From Guadua angustifolia (taxonomy: Eukaryota > Streptophyta > Magnoliopsida > Poales > Poaceae): DNA of 64,000 nucleotides. Within the stretch, counting starts at the first letter, position 1, and every line of letters begins with the position of its first letter. Shown one piece after another: positions 10,613 through 20,883 of the stretch. The notes beneath the pieces are model-generated. The model was not told the origin of the DNA. It did not search any database and saw nothing but the letters and a program-made list of their open reading frames with translations. The DNA lies in contig CM070508.1 of NCBI GenBank assembly GCA_036346375.1, positions 37,902,862 to 37,966,861 on the forward strand, given 5' to 3'. The translations under genes and the position numbers were made by a program.

Positions 10613-12766
10613 ATGAACAACATGACAACTTCGTCTCCTACTTCTGAACACGGTAACCTCAATTTAACATTGCATCAATATGCTGGAAACTTTGACCCAG
10701 AAGCATATATTGATTGGGAAATAGCGGTAGACAAAAAATTTGGCATGTATAATTTGTCTGAAAATGAAAAGATTTATTTTGCCGCTAATGTGCTTTCTAG
10801 GTATGCGTTAACATTGTGGAAGCATGTTTGTAGAAAAGGGAGAAAACCTAAGAATAGGAATGACATGAAAAAATTTATGAGACTTGAATTTGTTCCTGAA
10901 TATTATGCTGAGTGTTTGCTTACTAAACTTCAATGCTTAAAATAAGGGAGTAATACTGTTAGAGAATACTATTGTGAATTGCGAACTTGTTTGTTACGTT
11001 GTGGTTTAGAAGAATCTAATGAAGTTATCCAGTTTAGGTTCATACATGGGCTTAATAACGGTATTCAAGATATTCTTATTGATCAAACATATCGTTCTCT
11101 TTCACAGATGTTGGAAAGTGCTTGTAGTATTGAATGTTTGAATGCACTATTAGCTTCACTTGAGGCGCCTGTTGCTGCACCTCCTCTTGTGGCTAACATT
11201 TTGCAGACAAATGAGCACAAGCAAAAAGAGATTGAGAACGTGGAAGATGAGAAAGTCGAGCATGGGACATTCCCTTTGACTATGGAACGAGATATGGATA
11301 CCCCGACACCTACAACAACGGATGAAAATTTAAGAGGTTTTGATTTTCCTACTTCTGAGGAGGAGACCAATGACCATGATACAGATCTGAATTTACAGCA
11401 AGAAAGGGAGCAAATTGGTGAGTATATTCCTACTATACATAATTCTTGTGAACTACCACCTTGTGTCACAATTGTAGAAACATATGACGAATGGCATGCT
11501 TATAATTTTGATCATGTGGTGCTGATTATGCATAAGGAGGTGATAGATAGAATATCCCCTAGCACTGTTTTGTGCTATATCATGTTGAATGAGCCTGTTA
11601 GTTTGACTTGTGCTATGGACATGATTTCTAAAATTTCATCCCTTAAGTCTTTGTCTAGCACCTATGCCTACTGTTTTAAATTCAATTTGTTTGGTGAATA
11701 TGGCATAGATGGCAAGTTTCTTGTTTACGGAATATGCATAACTTGTGATAAACTTACTAAATTGAAGCTTGCTATTTTGGGCAATTCTAGTTGTAAGCAA
11801 CAACTTGTTTCATTTGTGGCTCCATCAAATTTTCCTAATAAGTGTGATACCCATAGCTTGCTGCCACATTGTTCGAATTTTAGTACATTAACTTGTATTA
11901 CAAATCAGCATGTCGTAGTTGATATGTGGAAGCCCATTAAAATTGTGTCACCATTATTGGAATGGTTTGATATTGTTTGTTTACAATTTGATGATATGAA
12001 TGAGCCATGCTTGATGCCAGAACTTGTAGTTTTGCCCACAAAACATGTTATTGAATGCGGCTCACAAAACATGAGTATTCTTTATCAAAGGTCAGGGATA
12101 GATATGTGCTTTACATATATTTGCAAATCAAGTTGCAAATGAAATCATGTTAATATTGATGTTATATGCTTCACTTATAACCACAAATCGACTAGTAGAA
12201 CTATGAGGAAAGGTGCTTTGCTTAAATCTGATTTCCTCATGTGTTGTTATGTAAATAACCAACCGCGAATCCAAAAGAACAATGAAATATGGGATATATA
12301 CATCAATTCCGCGTACACGTTGTTCTTTTTGTTCGTTGTTTCTTTTCTAGCTTGTCCAAAACCGAAGACGGTTTTCCTTCAAGGAGGGGAGGAAGCATCG
12401 AATAGTGCTAGCTCTCATCAAGCCATTATATACTGGAAAGAAGTGTTGAGCTATATGGATAATTATCAGGTGAATCCTCTGAATGTTTTTCATGTCTTAA
12501 AAAAATATAAAGAGACGGAGCTACTATTTTATTTAAATAAATGCAGGATCTATATGAGAATGTTTTGTGCCGAAGACGAGCTAAAGGGTGAGCTTGAGTC
12601 GAGGACGACTCAAATTCAAGAAGGGGAGGATGATGAGGACATCACTACTATGGATATGTCCACACCATGTTGGACCAACTTCATCACGTCACCCATGGGC
12701 CAAGAAGACGGAGATATCAAATTCATCACGTTTTGGAATCCAATTCGGCCTCCCGAAACATCCTGA
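10613..12766 (+). pseudogene. gag-type ORF of TR-GAG1, two in-frame stops
   Basis: One frame of about 718 codons, starting MNNMTTSS, is broken only by TAA at 10943-10945 and TGA at 12140-12142. Residues about 15-170 look like the retrotransposon gag domain (PF03732 type): FDPEAYIDWE, ALTLWKH, FVPEYYAECL, VREYY and the GI.D.L block. Such a protein forms the particle that packages RNA. No zinc knuckle is seen. Residues 200-560 match nothing I know; near 12300-12350 is a hydrophobic run (YTLFFLFVVSFLACP). The frame passes the purine tract at 12616-12630 and ends 136 bases inside the 3' LTR. The second copy (16700-19169, minus) has sense codons at both stop positions. Confidence 0.8.
12616..12630 (+). 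promoter_or_regulatory. polypurine tract of TR-GAG1, inside the ORF
   Basis: TCAAGAAGGGGAGGA ends right at the 3' LTR start. It is also coding, giving QEGE in the gag frame, so primer site and codons overlap. Confidence 0.8.
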
Positions 12767-13400
12767 AGTAAAAGGACCATAACTTTTGATTTCGGAGGTT
12801 TCTGGAGGACCATAAGTACACGTTTGAAAGATCTCGTAGTCTACTTTCTAACGGATCTAGCCTCACCTCAAAACTCCTTCAGATGTGTCCGAAAACTACC
12901 AAAAACCAAACGTCACTTTTCCAGTCCGAATTGACATGGGCCTTGGGCCTTGTAATTTGAGTTGTAGTTGGCCTCTAACAATTTTGGCTGAGTTTCCATG
13001 CCCCCTCTGCTCCTTAAATAGGCAACCACACCCTCATCTAGGGTTTGGTTGGGTTTTGATTGATTAGTTTAGCCAAGTGCAAACTTTAAGTCTTCAAGTT
13101 GTGCTGGACAACCACCTTGTCAAGATCTTCAATAGAACCCCACCCTTGCTTTTGCCTTCATTCATATTCGCAATTTCAGATTGCTTTACCATTGTTCTTG
13201 CTTGTTTTTCTGTTGCATGCAGGAATTGAGCCTCGTGTTCAGGTTGATCATGCCAACGGCAAGATCAATAACCCTCTGGAGTTGGTTTAGCGATTGCTAA
13301 GGCGCATCATCGTCGTACGTTGTAGTCGGATCGTCAAAATCAGTTCCTCCCAATCGGAGTTATCACTCTCATAGAAAGATCGGGACCCAAAGTCACATCA
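12631..13400 (+). repeat. 3' LTR of TR-GAG1
   Basis: It has the same length (770 bp) as the 5' LTR, starts TGATGAGGACATC and ends AGTCACATCA, and is followed by TSD TAATT. TATA-like TTAAATAGGC lies at 13014-13023. Its first 136 bases are the end of the gag frame. Confidence 0.9.
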
Positions 13401-13405
13401 TAATT

Positions 13406-14219
13406 TGGTTATTCTCAAAAACTTTTCTTTTATTCAAAAGAAACCTTTTTTAAATAAAAATTACTTGAGAAAATTTGCTTTTCTTGATTGTTTATGTTGG
13501 TTTTTCAACCTGTTAGGGCCGGTGCTACTGGGGTCAGTGTGGTAGCACCGGAGGGCGCTATGACCAGCTGATGTGCGGTCATACCGACCAAGTCGGGAAG
13601 GGGAAGTTTTGGTGCAAATCTCGGTGTAACCGTTTCCCTGCTCCTCTTTGGTTTTTTGGCTAGCCGTACCCCTCTTCTCTCTTCTCTTCACTTTCCCCTC
13701 CCAAGAACTCTCTCTCCCAAAAAATCCCTAAACGAAATATCTTTGATCCGAGTTTTCCCTCTCACATCTCTTGATCTCCTCTTGATCTACTAGTTGAAGG
13801 TATCCTTTCCCCTCTAATCTTCTCAAATTTCCTTGCATTCCCATGCCCTAGGGTTCATTTTTTTCTATTTCTAGGGTTTGATGTACAATGTGGCTGATAT
13901 GTGTAAATTAAATTGAAATCTCTGGTTAAGTTGAGTAGGTTATTGACTTGTGATGTTTATATATGCCATTCCATAGATCAATCTACTAAAAAAACTGAAG
14001 ATTTTTTCATTTTTAGGGTTCTTGTGCCATGTTGTCGGTATGACCGGCCCTAGGGCGGTCATACCGACCATGCTAGTATAACTGCCCACAGGGCGGTATG
14101 ACCGGGCATGATGACCAAAAATCCCAAAAGTGCTTACATTTGCCATATGTATATTATAATCCTACTTTAGGGCATCCAATATTTGTCCTCACTTCATATT
14201 CCTTGTTATCTCAGTCATA
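13406..14219 (+). other. LTR- or leader-like sequence before the U-element ORF
   Basis: This holds no ORF I can support. It continues the sequence cut by TR-GAG1. Inverted-repeat motifs built on GGTATGACCG ... CGGTCATACC occur at 14037-14065, with partial copies near 13550-13590 and 14090; the same motif family is in the LTR at 33276. A donor-like AG|GTATCC near 13798 and an acceptor-like TTATCTCAG just before the ATG at 14220 suggest an intron in the leader. No primer binding site was found, so the 5' end of element U is unresolved. Confidence 0.45.
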
Positions 14220-15091
14220 ATGCCTAGAACCAAGAATGTTCCTCCCCCTCCTCGTGGCGGCGGAGTAATTTGCAAGTCAACTCGAGGAAGGGGTGCTCCT
14301 TTGCCTCATGAGAGTGACAATGAAAACTCTCAAACTCTAGTTGTAAGGGACAAGGAGATTCGATTGAAAATTCAAGAAGAACTTGGTGGGAGTTCTCGAG
14401 GAAGAAAAGGAAAGAAGGCAATTTCAGAATCAAGTGAAGATGATGATGACATGGATGAGGATTTTGAGGGAGGAAATGATGGTGAAGATGAAGAATCTAA
14501 AGAGGAGGAAAGCTTTGATGATTTCTAGCCCACTATGGATTTAAGGAAGATAAAGGGGGAGAAATACTTCTCACTTCATCGGTCAAATCAGTATATGCTC
14601 TCTCGTAGTGCTACTTTGGATAAATTCATGACCATTTTTCAACAGAAGGTCTATCATGAGATTTACCTGAATAAGGAATTCGTAGACCATAAGTGGGTAA
14701 GCTGGGAGCACATCAGAAAAATTCATTTATTTGTTGGAGTGCCTGAGCTCTTCGATGGTGCTGGTTTGACAGAATTCATTAGATTGAGGTGTGACTATAA
14801 TGATGACATGATTCGTTAGTTTTATGCTACACTTCATGTTTTAGATTCCCATGATGAGATCACCTGGATGACAGACTCTGCAATTTACTCAGCCTCTAAG
14901 GAAGAGATTGAGCAGCCTTGGGGCATTTTCCATAGCTAGCAGCCTAAGATCCATAGTGAAAGTAATCTTCCTCTCGCTGATCAATACAACTTCTATGATT
15001 CCACTGCTTATGTCAAGAGGCTAGGTAAAATGACACATCTCCTTCCCACATCGTAGCCTCATAAACAGGATTGTGCGAGTTACCGTTCATC
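14220..15091 (+). pseudogene. element U ORF, first part (unrecognised transposon protein)
   Basis: It starts MPRTKNVPPPPRGGG, a basic Arg/Gly stretch, followed by a strongly acidic run (residues 78-100, many D and E) and a folded-looking region with KEFVDHKWVSWEHIR and FYATLHVLD. It runs in one frame with TAG stops at 14526 and 14817 and two more near 14938 and 15055; at 14817 a Gln would give the usual R-Q-F-Y. A frameshift lies near 15040-15060, after which VTVHPK joins the part resuming at 32043 once C2 is removed. It recalls 'putative plant transposon protein' or Athila ORF1-like proteins, but I cannot place it firmly. It is not gag, RT or integrase of a standard type. Confidence 0.6.
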
Positions 15092-15096
15092 CCAAG

Positions 15097-15311
15097 TGTA
15101 AGACCATGTGGAGGTCTATACCTTTGTGTGATGACTAATTGACTAGATTAAAAGTTGATCTGATCAGTAGCTGACTAGATTGAAAGGTTGATCCTAGTTA
15201 AATTTGTCTTGAAGTTTTTTGATAAGTTCTCAACCAAGTCATGTTTCTTTGCTGAATTTCTCTTTGATAAGTAATTGATAAGCTTTTTGATAAGTTCTCA
15301 ACTGAGCTTTT
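15097..15311 (+). repeat. first LTR of C2, only the first 215 bp
   Basis: The start TGTAAGACCATGTGGAGG matches the start of solo LTR S1 (34937). From about 15118 to 15265 it resembles 22101-22245 in the middle LTR. At 15312 it jumps to sequence that follows the pol stop codon in the right-hand copy (29725), which marks a deletion junction. Short repeats of TTGATAAG sit at the junction. Confidence 0.8.
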
Positions 15312-16056
15312 TGATCTGTATATTATGTATTATATCTTATTGTAGTCTATTCTTTCTCCTCTTTGTTATCTAGGTGTTTGTTGATTCTTCTTGCGTTATC
15401 TCAAGTTCTCTTCTCTCTTGTTACCCAGAAGTCTGAAGTCCATTTCTTGCACTCTCCCTCCTATTATGATCTTCTGGTCTTTTTGTTGAGTTACCTCTGA
15501 TTTCTTCGAACTGATATATTTCTTGACCTTAATCTTTCTAATAACTCAATTTGAACTAGATTTGTGCTTATATTAGAATAACATATTGAGGGGGAGTTTA
15601 AGAATCTGTCTCATGCATTGCATATAGACTTCATTTTTCATTTTATGAGCTTTGTGTATTATGCAAATGATCCATGTTTCATTTTATACACCATACTATA
15701 TTATGAAGAAAATTACTTGCTTAGATACGTCCAAGTTCATTTAACTTGCTAAGCTTGCAACAAATTTAATTAAAATGAGCTTCAAAAGAAAAACTTGATA
15801 AAACATGTTGCGTCTACTTGATAAGTTTCTTCTCTAGGTGCATTTGCCATGATTTTTGAAATTCTGAAATTCTCTAGAGTCCCTATAGCAACTTGGGTGA
15901 ATCTTGTTTGATCCATACTTGAGTCCTTCACTAGCTTAGAAATCAAAATGATAAAATGAAAGTGAAGCAAAAATTGACTCTTTTTGTGTGCACTAAGACT
16001 CAATACCTCACATCCACAAGACGGCTTCTCTTTGCACTTGAGATGAACTTGGAATG
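15312..16056 (+). other. C2 3' UTR fragment (left copy)
   Basis: It is collinear with 29725-30478 in the right-hand copy, including the polypurine tract TGAGGGGGAGTTT at 15587-15599. It has no coding capacity. TR-GAG2 inserted at its right end; GAATG at 16052-16056 is the left TSD. The fragment continues at 21982. Confidence 0.85.
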
Positions 16057-17150
16057 TGATGTGACTTTGGGTCCTGATCTTTCGATGAGAGTGATAACTT
16101 TGATTTGGAGGAATTGACTTTGACGATCCGACTACAACGTACGACGACGATGCGCCTTAGCAATCGCTAAACCAACTCCAGAGGGTTATTGATCTTGCCG
16201 TTGGCACGATCAACCTGAACACGAGGTCCGATTCCCGCATGCAACCGAAGAACAAGCAAGAACAATGGTAAAGCAATCTGAAATTGCGAATATGAATGAA
16301 GGATTGATAAGGTGGGGTTCTGAAACAAGGAGCATCTTAGGCGGCTGTTGAGCACGTCTGGAAGACTCAAAATAGTAGCAATGGCTAAACTATCAAATAA
16401 ACAAAAACCCAAAAACTAAAGTACGGCGGTAGCAAACAATATATAGATGTAAGTGATGGCTAGGGAGCAGCTAGGGGCGTGCAGCACCCATGGGGGGGCG
16501 GCCAAGGGGTTGCCCTAGCGTTACATGGGCTTTGGGCCCAAAAGAAAGGTGGCGCAGCACCTGGAGTTTCTGGCCCGTGACACTCTTTTGTGATTTCCTG
16601 TTGTTCCAAGATGAATTTGGCATTGGGGCTGGATCCATTGGAAAGTAGACTCCGAGATCTTTCAAACGTGTACTCATGGGCCTCTAGAAACCTCCAGAAT
16701 CAAAAGTTATGGTCGTTTGAAGTTGATGCTGTCGTGGAGGCCGAACCCGCGAATTTGCTGATTCCAAGTCCAACTTGCGCATATGATGATTGTGCTTTAT
16801 GCTTGGCATTTGGAGGTTCTTCTCCTTGGTTCCTAAGGACAATAAGATCATCACAAGAATTAAATAGCATTCCATTCTGTGAATCATTTGTATAAAAACT
16901 TAGGAACGAATTTACCTGATAATTGAGTAGACGTGCTCGAGCACGAGTTGTAGGTCCTTGTAAAACTTGTTGTGTATGAGAAGAACCACTCGGCGTGGTT
17001 GTGTCAATAGGGAAGATGTCCTCATCATCCTCCCCTTCTTCCATTTGTGTTGTCCTCGACTCAAGCTCTTCCTCTTCTTGGCCCATGGGTAACGTGATGG
17101 AGTTGGTCCAACTTGGTGTGGACAAATCCATAGTAGTGATGTCCTCATCA
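16057..17150 (-). repeat. 3' LTR of TR-GAG2
   Basis: On the minus strand it starts TGATGAGGACATC at 17150 and ends CACATCA at 16057. TATA-like CTATATATTG lies near 16437-16446. Its first 450 bases are the end of the ORF (stop at 16700). A second copy of the LTR start plus purine tract lies inside it at 17014-17040. Confidence 0.95.
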
Positions 17151-19169
17151 TCCTCCCCTTCTTGAATTTGAGTCGTCCTCGACTCAAGCTCACCCTTTAG
17201 CTCGTCTTCAGCACAGAACATTCTCATATAGATCCTGCATTTATTTAAATAAAATAGTAGCTCCGCCTCTTTATATATTTTGAAGACATGAAAAACATTT
17301 AGAGGATTCACCTGATAATTATCCATATAGCTCAACACTTCTTTCCAATATATAATGGCTTGATGAGCGCTAGCACTATTCGATGCTTCCTCCCCTCCTT
17401 GAAGGAAAACCGTCCTCGGTTGTGGACATGCTGGAAAAGAAACAACTAACAAAAAGAAGAGTGTGTACACAACATATATGTATATATCCCATATTTCGTT
17501 GTTCTTTTGGATTCGCGGCAGGCTATTTTCATAACAACAAAAGAGGAAATCAAATTTAAGCAAATAACCTTTCCTCACAATTCTGCAAGTTGATTCATGG
17601 GTATATGTGAAGCATATAGCATCAAAATTAACATGTTTTAGTTTGCAACTTGATTTGCAAATATAAGTAAAGCACATATCCATCCCTGACTTTTGATAAA
17701 AAAAACTCATGTTTTGTGAGCCGCATTCAATAACATGTTTCGTGGGTAAAACTACAAGTTCTGGCATCAAGCATGGCTCATTCATATCATTCAATTGTAA
17801 ACAAGCAATATCAAACCATTCCAATAACGGTGACACAATTTTAATGGGCTTCCACACATCAACTACGATATGCTGATCTGTAATACAAGTTAATGTACTA
17901 AAATTCGAACAATGTGGCAGCAAGCTATGGGTATCACACTTATTAGGAAAATTTGATGGAGCTACAAATGAAACAAGTTGTTGATTACAACTAGAATTGC
18001 CCAAAATAGCAAGCTTCAATTTAGCAAGTTTATCACAAGTTATGCATATTCTATAAACAAGAAACTTGCCATCTATGCCATATTCACCAAATAAATTGAA
18101 TTTAAAACAGTAGGCATAAGTGCTAGACAAAGACTTAAGAGATGAAATTTCAGAAATCTTGTCCATAGTACAAGTCAAACTAACAGGCTCATTCAACATG
18201 ATATAGCACAAGACAGTGGTAGGGGATATTCTAGCTGTCACCTCCTTATGCGTAATCAGCACCACATGATCAAAATTATAAGCATGCAATTCGTCATATG
18301 GTTCTACAATAGTGGCACAAGGTGGTAATTCACAAGAATTATGTATAGTAGGAATATACTCACCAATTTGCTCCCTTTCTTGCTGTAAAATCAGATTGGT
18401 ACCGTGGTCATTGGTCTCCTCCTCAGAAGTAGGAACATCACAATCTCCTAAATTTTCATCCATTGTTGTAGGTGTTGGGGTATCCATATCTCGTTCCATA
18501 GTCGAAGGGAATGTCCCATGCTCGACTTTCTCATCTTCCACGTTCTCAATCTCTTTTTGCTTGTACTCATTTGTCTGCAAAATGTTAGCCACAAGAGGAG
18601 GTGCAGCAACAGGCGCCTCAAGTGAAGCTAATAGTGCATTCAAACATTCAATACTACAAGCACTTTCCAACATTTGTGAAAGAGAACGATATGTTTGATC
18701 AATAAGAATATCTTGAATACCCTTATTAAGCCCATGTATGTACCTAAACTGGATAACTTCATCAGATTCTTCTAAACCACAGCGTAACAAACAAGTTCGC
18801 AATTCACGATAGTATTCTCTAACAGTATTACTCCCTTGTTTTAAGCATTGAAGTTTAGTAAGCAAACACTCAGCATAATATTCAGGAACAAATTCAAATC
18901 TCATAAATTTTTTTCATGTCATTCCAATTCTCAGGTTTTCTCCCTTTTCTACAAACATGCTTCCACAATGTTAACGCATACCCAAAAAGCACATTAGCGG
19001 CAAAACAAATCTTTTCATTTTCAGACAAATCATACATACCAAATTGTTTGTCTACTGCTAGTTCCCAATCAATATATGCTTCAGGGTCAAAGTTTCCAGC
19101 ATATGGAGGCAATGTTAATTTGAGGTTACCGTATTCAGGAGTAGGAGACGAAGCCGTCATGTTGTTCAT
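16700..19169 (-). pseudogene. gag-type ORF of TR-GAG2, one frameshift, reads into the LTR
   Basis: Starting MNNMTASS at 19169, the frame runs about 90 codons to a run of seven A near 18907 (six A in TR-GAG1), where it shifts; from 18904 it is open for 734 codons without a stop. The gag domain (AYIDWE, ALTLWKH, FVPEYYAECL, EYYRELRTCLL) is at the N-terminus. An unrecognised region of some 350 residues follows, with a hydrophobic run near 17450-17480 (YTLFFLLVVSFPACP), then FLQGGEEASN, a twice-repeated ELESRTTQ..EGEDDEDI unit spanning the purine tract, and a tail encoded in the LTR (GPTTRARARLLNYQVNSFL). That tail resembles the C-terminus of grass gypsy polyproteins. Only one indel separates this copy from a continuous frame. 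Confidence 0.85.
17151..17165 (-). promoter_or_regulatory. polypurine tract of TR-GAG2
   Basis: On the minus strand the sequence CAAGAAGGGGAGGA directly precedes the 3' LTR start. It is translated in the ORF as QEGE. A near copy (GAAGAAGGGGAGGA) is found 125 bp further inside the LTR. Confidence 0.85.
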
Positions 19170-20869
19170 GTCGCAAATTCTTTGGTTGAATCGAAGTGAA
19201 CTCGTTTCAGTGGACCTGTCATGATTAGTAGACAACAAGGAAAAACACAGCCATATGTAATCTCCTAGCAACTACTAGATGTGGTTAAACAAGTCGCTCA
19301 ACTCTCAAACTTTAACCAAAACCCTTACAAGTTCTTACCGTGCAGCAGGGGTTGTCGGCCATTGGCGGTGTCAAAAGTTCTCCCAAGCTTGGATAAAGCG
19401 ATTGCTAAGGGACCGAACAAACGTACGAGGTAGAATGTGGAGCTTGGTAGGCTAAGTTAATTTCCTATACAATCTGATAATTCTAGTTATTGTAATGATA
19501 AGTAATGATCCAAACTAGAATTCACAAGCCCTAGTTGCCGATCTCAAAGATATAAGTGAATTTCAAGGCAACACACACGCAAAGATAATGAAACTTAAAG
19601 CAACCAATGGAATGAGCTAAATAAGAATAATTTCAGCACCAAAACTCGTGTTGCATAAGTTATGAAGAGACGCTAGCTAATTGCTTTAGAAAAGGTAAAA
19701 GGGCACAAGATTGCTCACTACTTAATACAATTGCACAATCTGAAAATGACAAACACAAATTAGGGTTTTGATCAATGTAGTGCTGCCGGCCACTATTCTC
19801 TTCTCTTTTCTATCTCTTTTTTTTCTTTCTTGGCCTTTTGGCTCTTTCTTTCTCTTTTTTTTTGGTGACTTTCGGCCAACACTAGTATGAGCAAAGTTTT
19901 GGAATCCCTAACTTGATATCACAAGAGATATGATAATGCAACGTATCAAAAGGAGCAGCCCCAAGCAATTTCAAATCGTTAGTCTCAATTGGGATCAAAG
20001 TATTCGCAAAGGATGAATTGGTTCCCAAAGGTATGTGCACTAATATTTTGGAATTTTATGGTTGTAGACGCTACTGGACTCAACCAACTCAAAGGAACAA
20101 AGCTAGAACACAAATTGAAGAAACAAACCCAAATTCGGCCAGAACTATGCAATAAGGTTGTTGCTACAATTAAGGCATGAAAATGACCGAATCAAGCTTG
20201 CTCACAATGTAACAAAATGATAGTACTGTTCTAAGCTTTAGAACAAGTATTCAAACACACAATTTGGAGCTCATATGTAGAAGTTATGGCCAAAACACTA
20301 AGGTGTACAGATTCAACAAAATTCAGCCGCTCTGACCAAATCCGAATCCGAGTCAAATTCGGTTTGAAGGAGTCCGAATCACGAAGGACACCCAAAAATG
20401 TTTTTGTAGAGGACTCTTCAAGGATTCAGGAAAGTATAAAAACTTCTCAATCTGAGTTCGGATGTAAGAGTTATGATCAAAATACCGAACCGACCTGGAT
20501 TGCAATTGCAACTTGCTTCCCGAATTTGATGTCAAGATTAGACAACCTTTTTGATGGAATTAGATTTCGTGCCCAACTAGGTTTTTGTGGAGCTTGTCCC
20601 AAGGTTTCAGGAAAGTACAAAAACACTTGAATCGGAGCTCGTATGCGAAAGTTATGAACAAAACAAAGAACTGGACAGATTGAAATAAGAGCTACGCGAA
20701 GGAAAAACGATCAGCAACTAAAACAAGGACTCTAATGGATCAAAACCTAACAAAACACACTAAAATACCAGATTGAATCTAAAGGTTGAATTTTTGCGGA
20801 GGATTTTCAATTTTGGACAGAAAACAAAAACTAATCTATGGTTCTAAATCTCTCACTGAGCAACTTGGC
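19170..20869 (-). other. TR-GAG2 leader, non-coding
   Basis: It is the counterpart of 8904-10612, with the same three recurrences of the TAACTTTYGCATACGAGCTC motif on the minus strand (near 20270, 20460 and 20645). The plus-strand open frames at 19989-20180 and 20286-20630 are antisense chance frames. Confidence 0.65.
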
Positions 20870-20881
20870 GCTCTGATACCA
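20870..20881 (-). promoter_or_regulatory. primer binding site of TR-GAG2 (tRNA-Met type)
   Basis: Plus-strand GCTCTGATACCA is the complement of TGGTATCAGAGC and lies two bases from the 5' LTR. Confidence 0.9.
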
Positions 20882-20883
20882 CC

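Larger units (their letters stand above)
8120..13400 (+). mobile_element. TR-GAG1: complete gag-only LTR retrotransposon
   Basis: Two 770-bp LTRs (8120-8889 and 12631-13400) with TG...CA ends are flanked by the 5-bp TSD TAATT (8115-8119 and 13401-13405). A tRNA-Met-type primer site follows the 5' LTR and a purine tract precedes the 3' LTR. Between them is one gag-type reading frame and no protease, RT or integrase. This matches the class called TR-GAG: LTR elements with gag but no pol, moved by enzymes of a partner. By eye the two LTRs differ at roughly 5% of sites in the first 300 bp, so it is older than TR-GAG2. Confidence 0.9.

Noticed and set aside
18312..18698. 128-codon frame on the plus strand, also at 11083-11469 (minus)
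   Set aside because: Antisense of the TR-GAG ORF; it recurs only because both copies share the sequence.
16700..18904. The 734-codon frame as a host gene
   Set aside because: It lies between LTRs with TSD, primer site and purine tract and has a gag domain.
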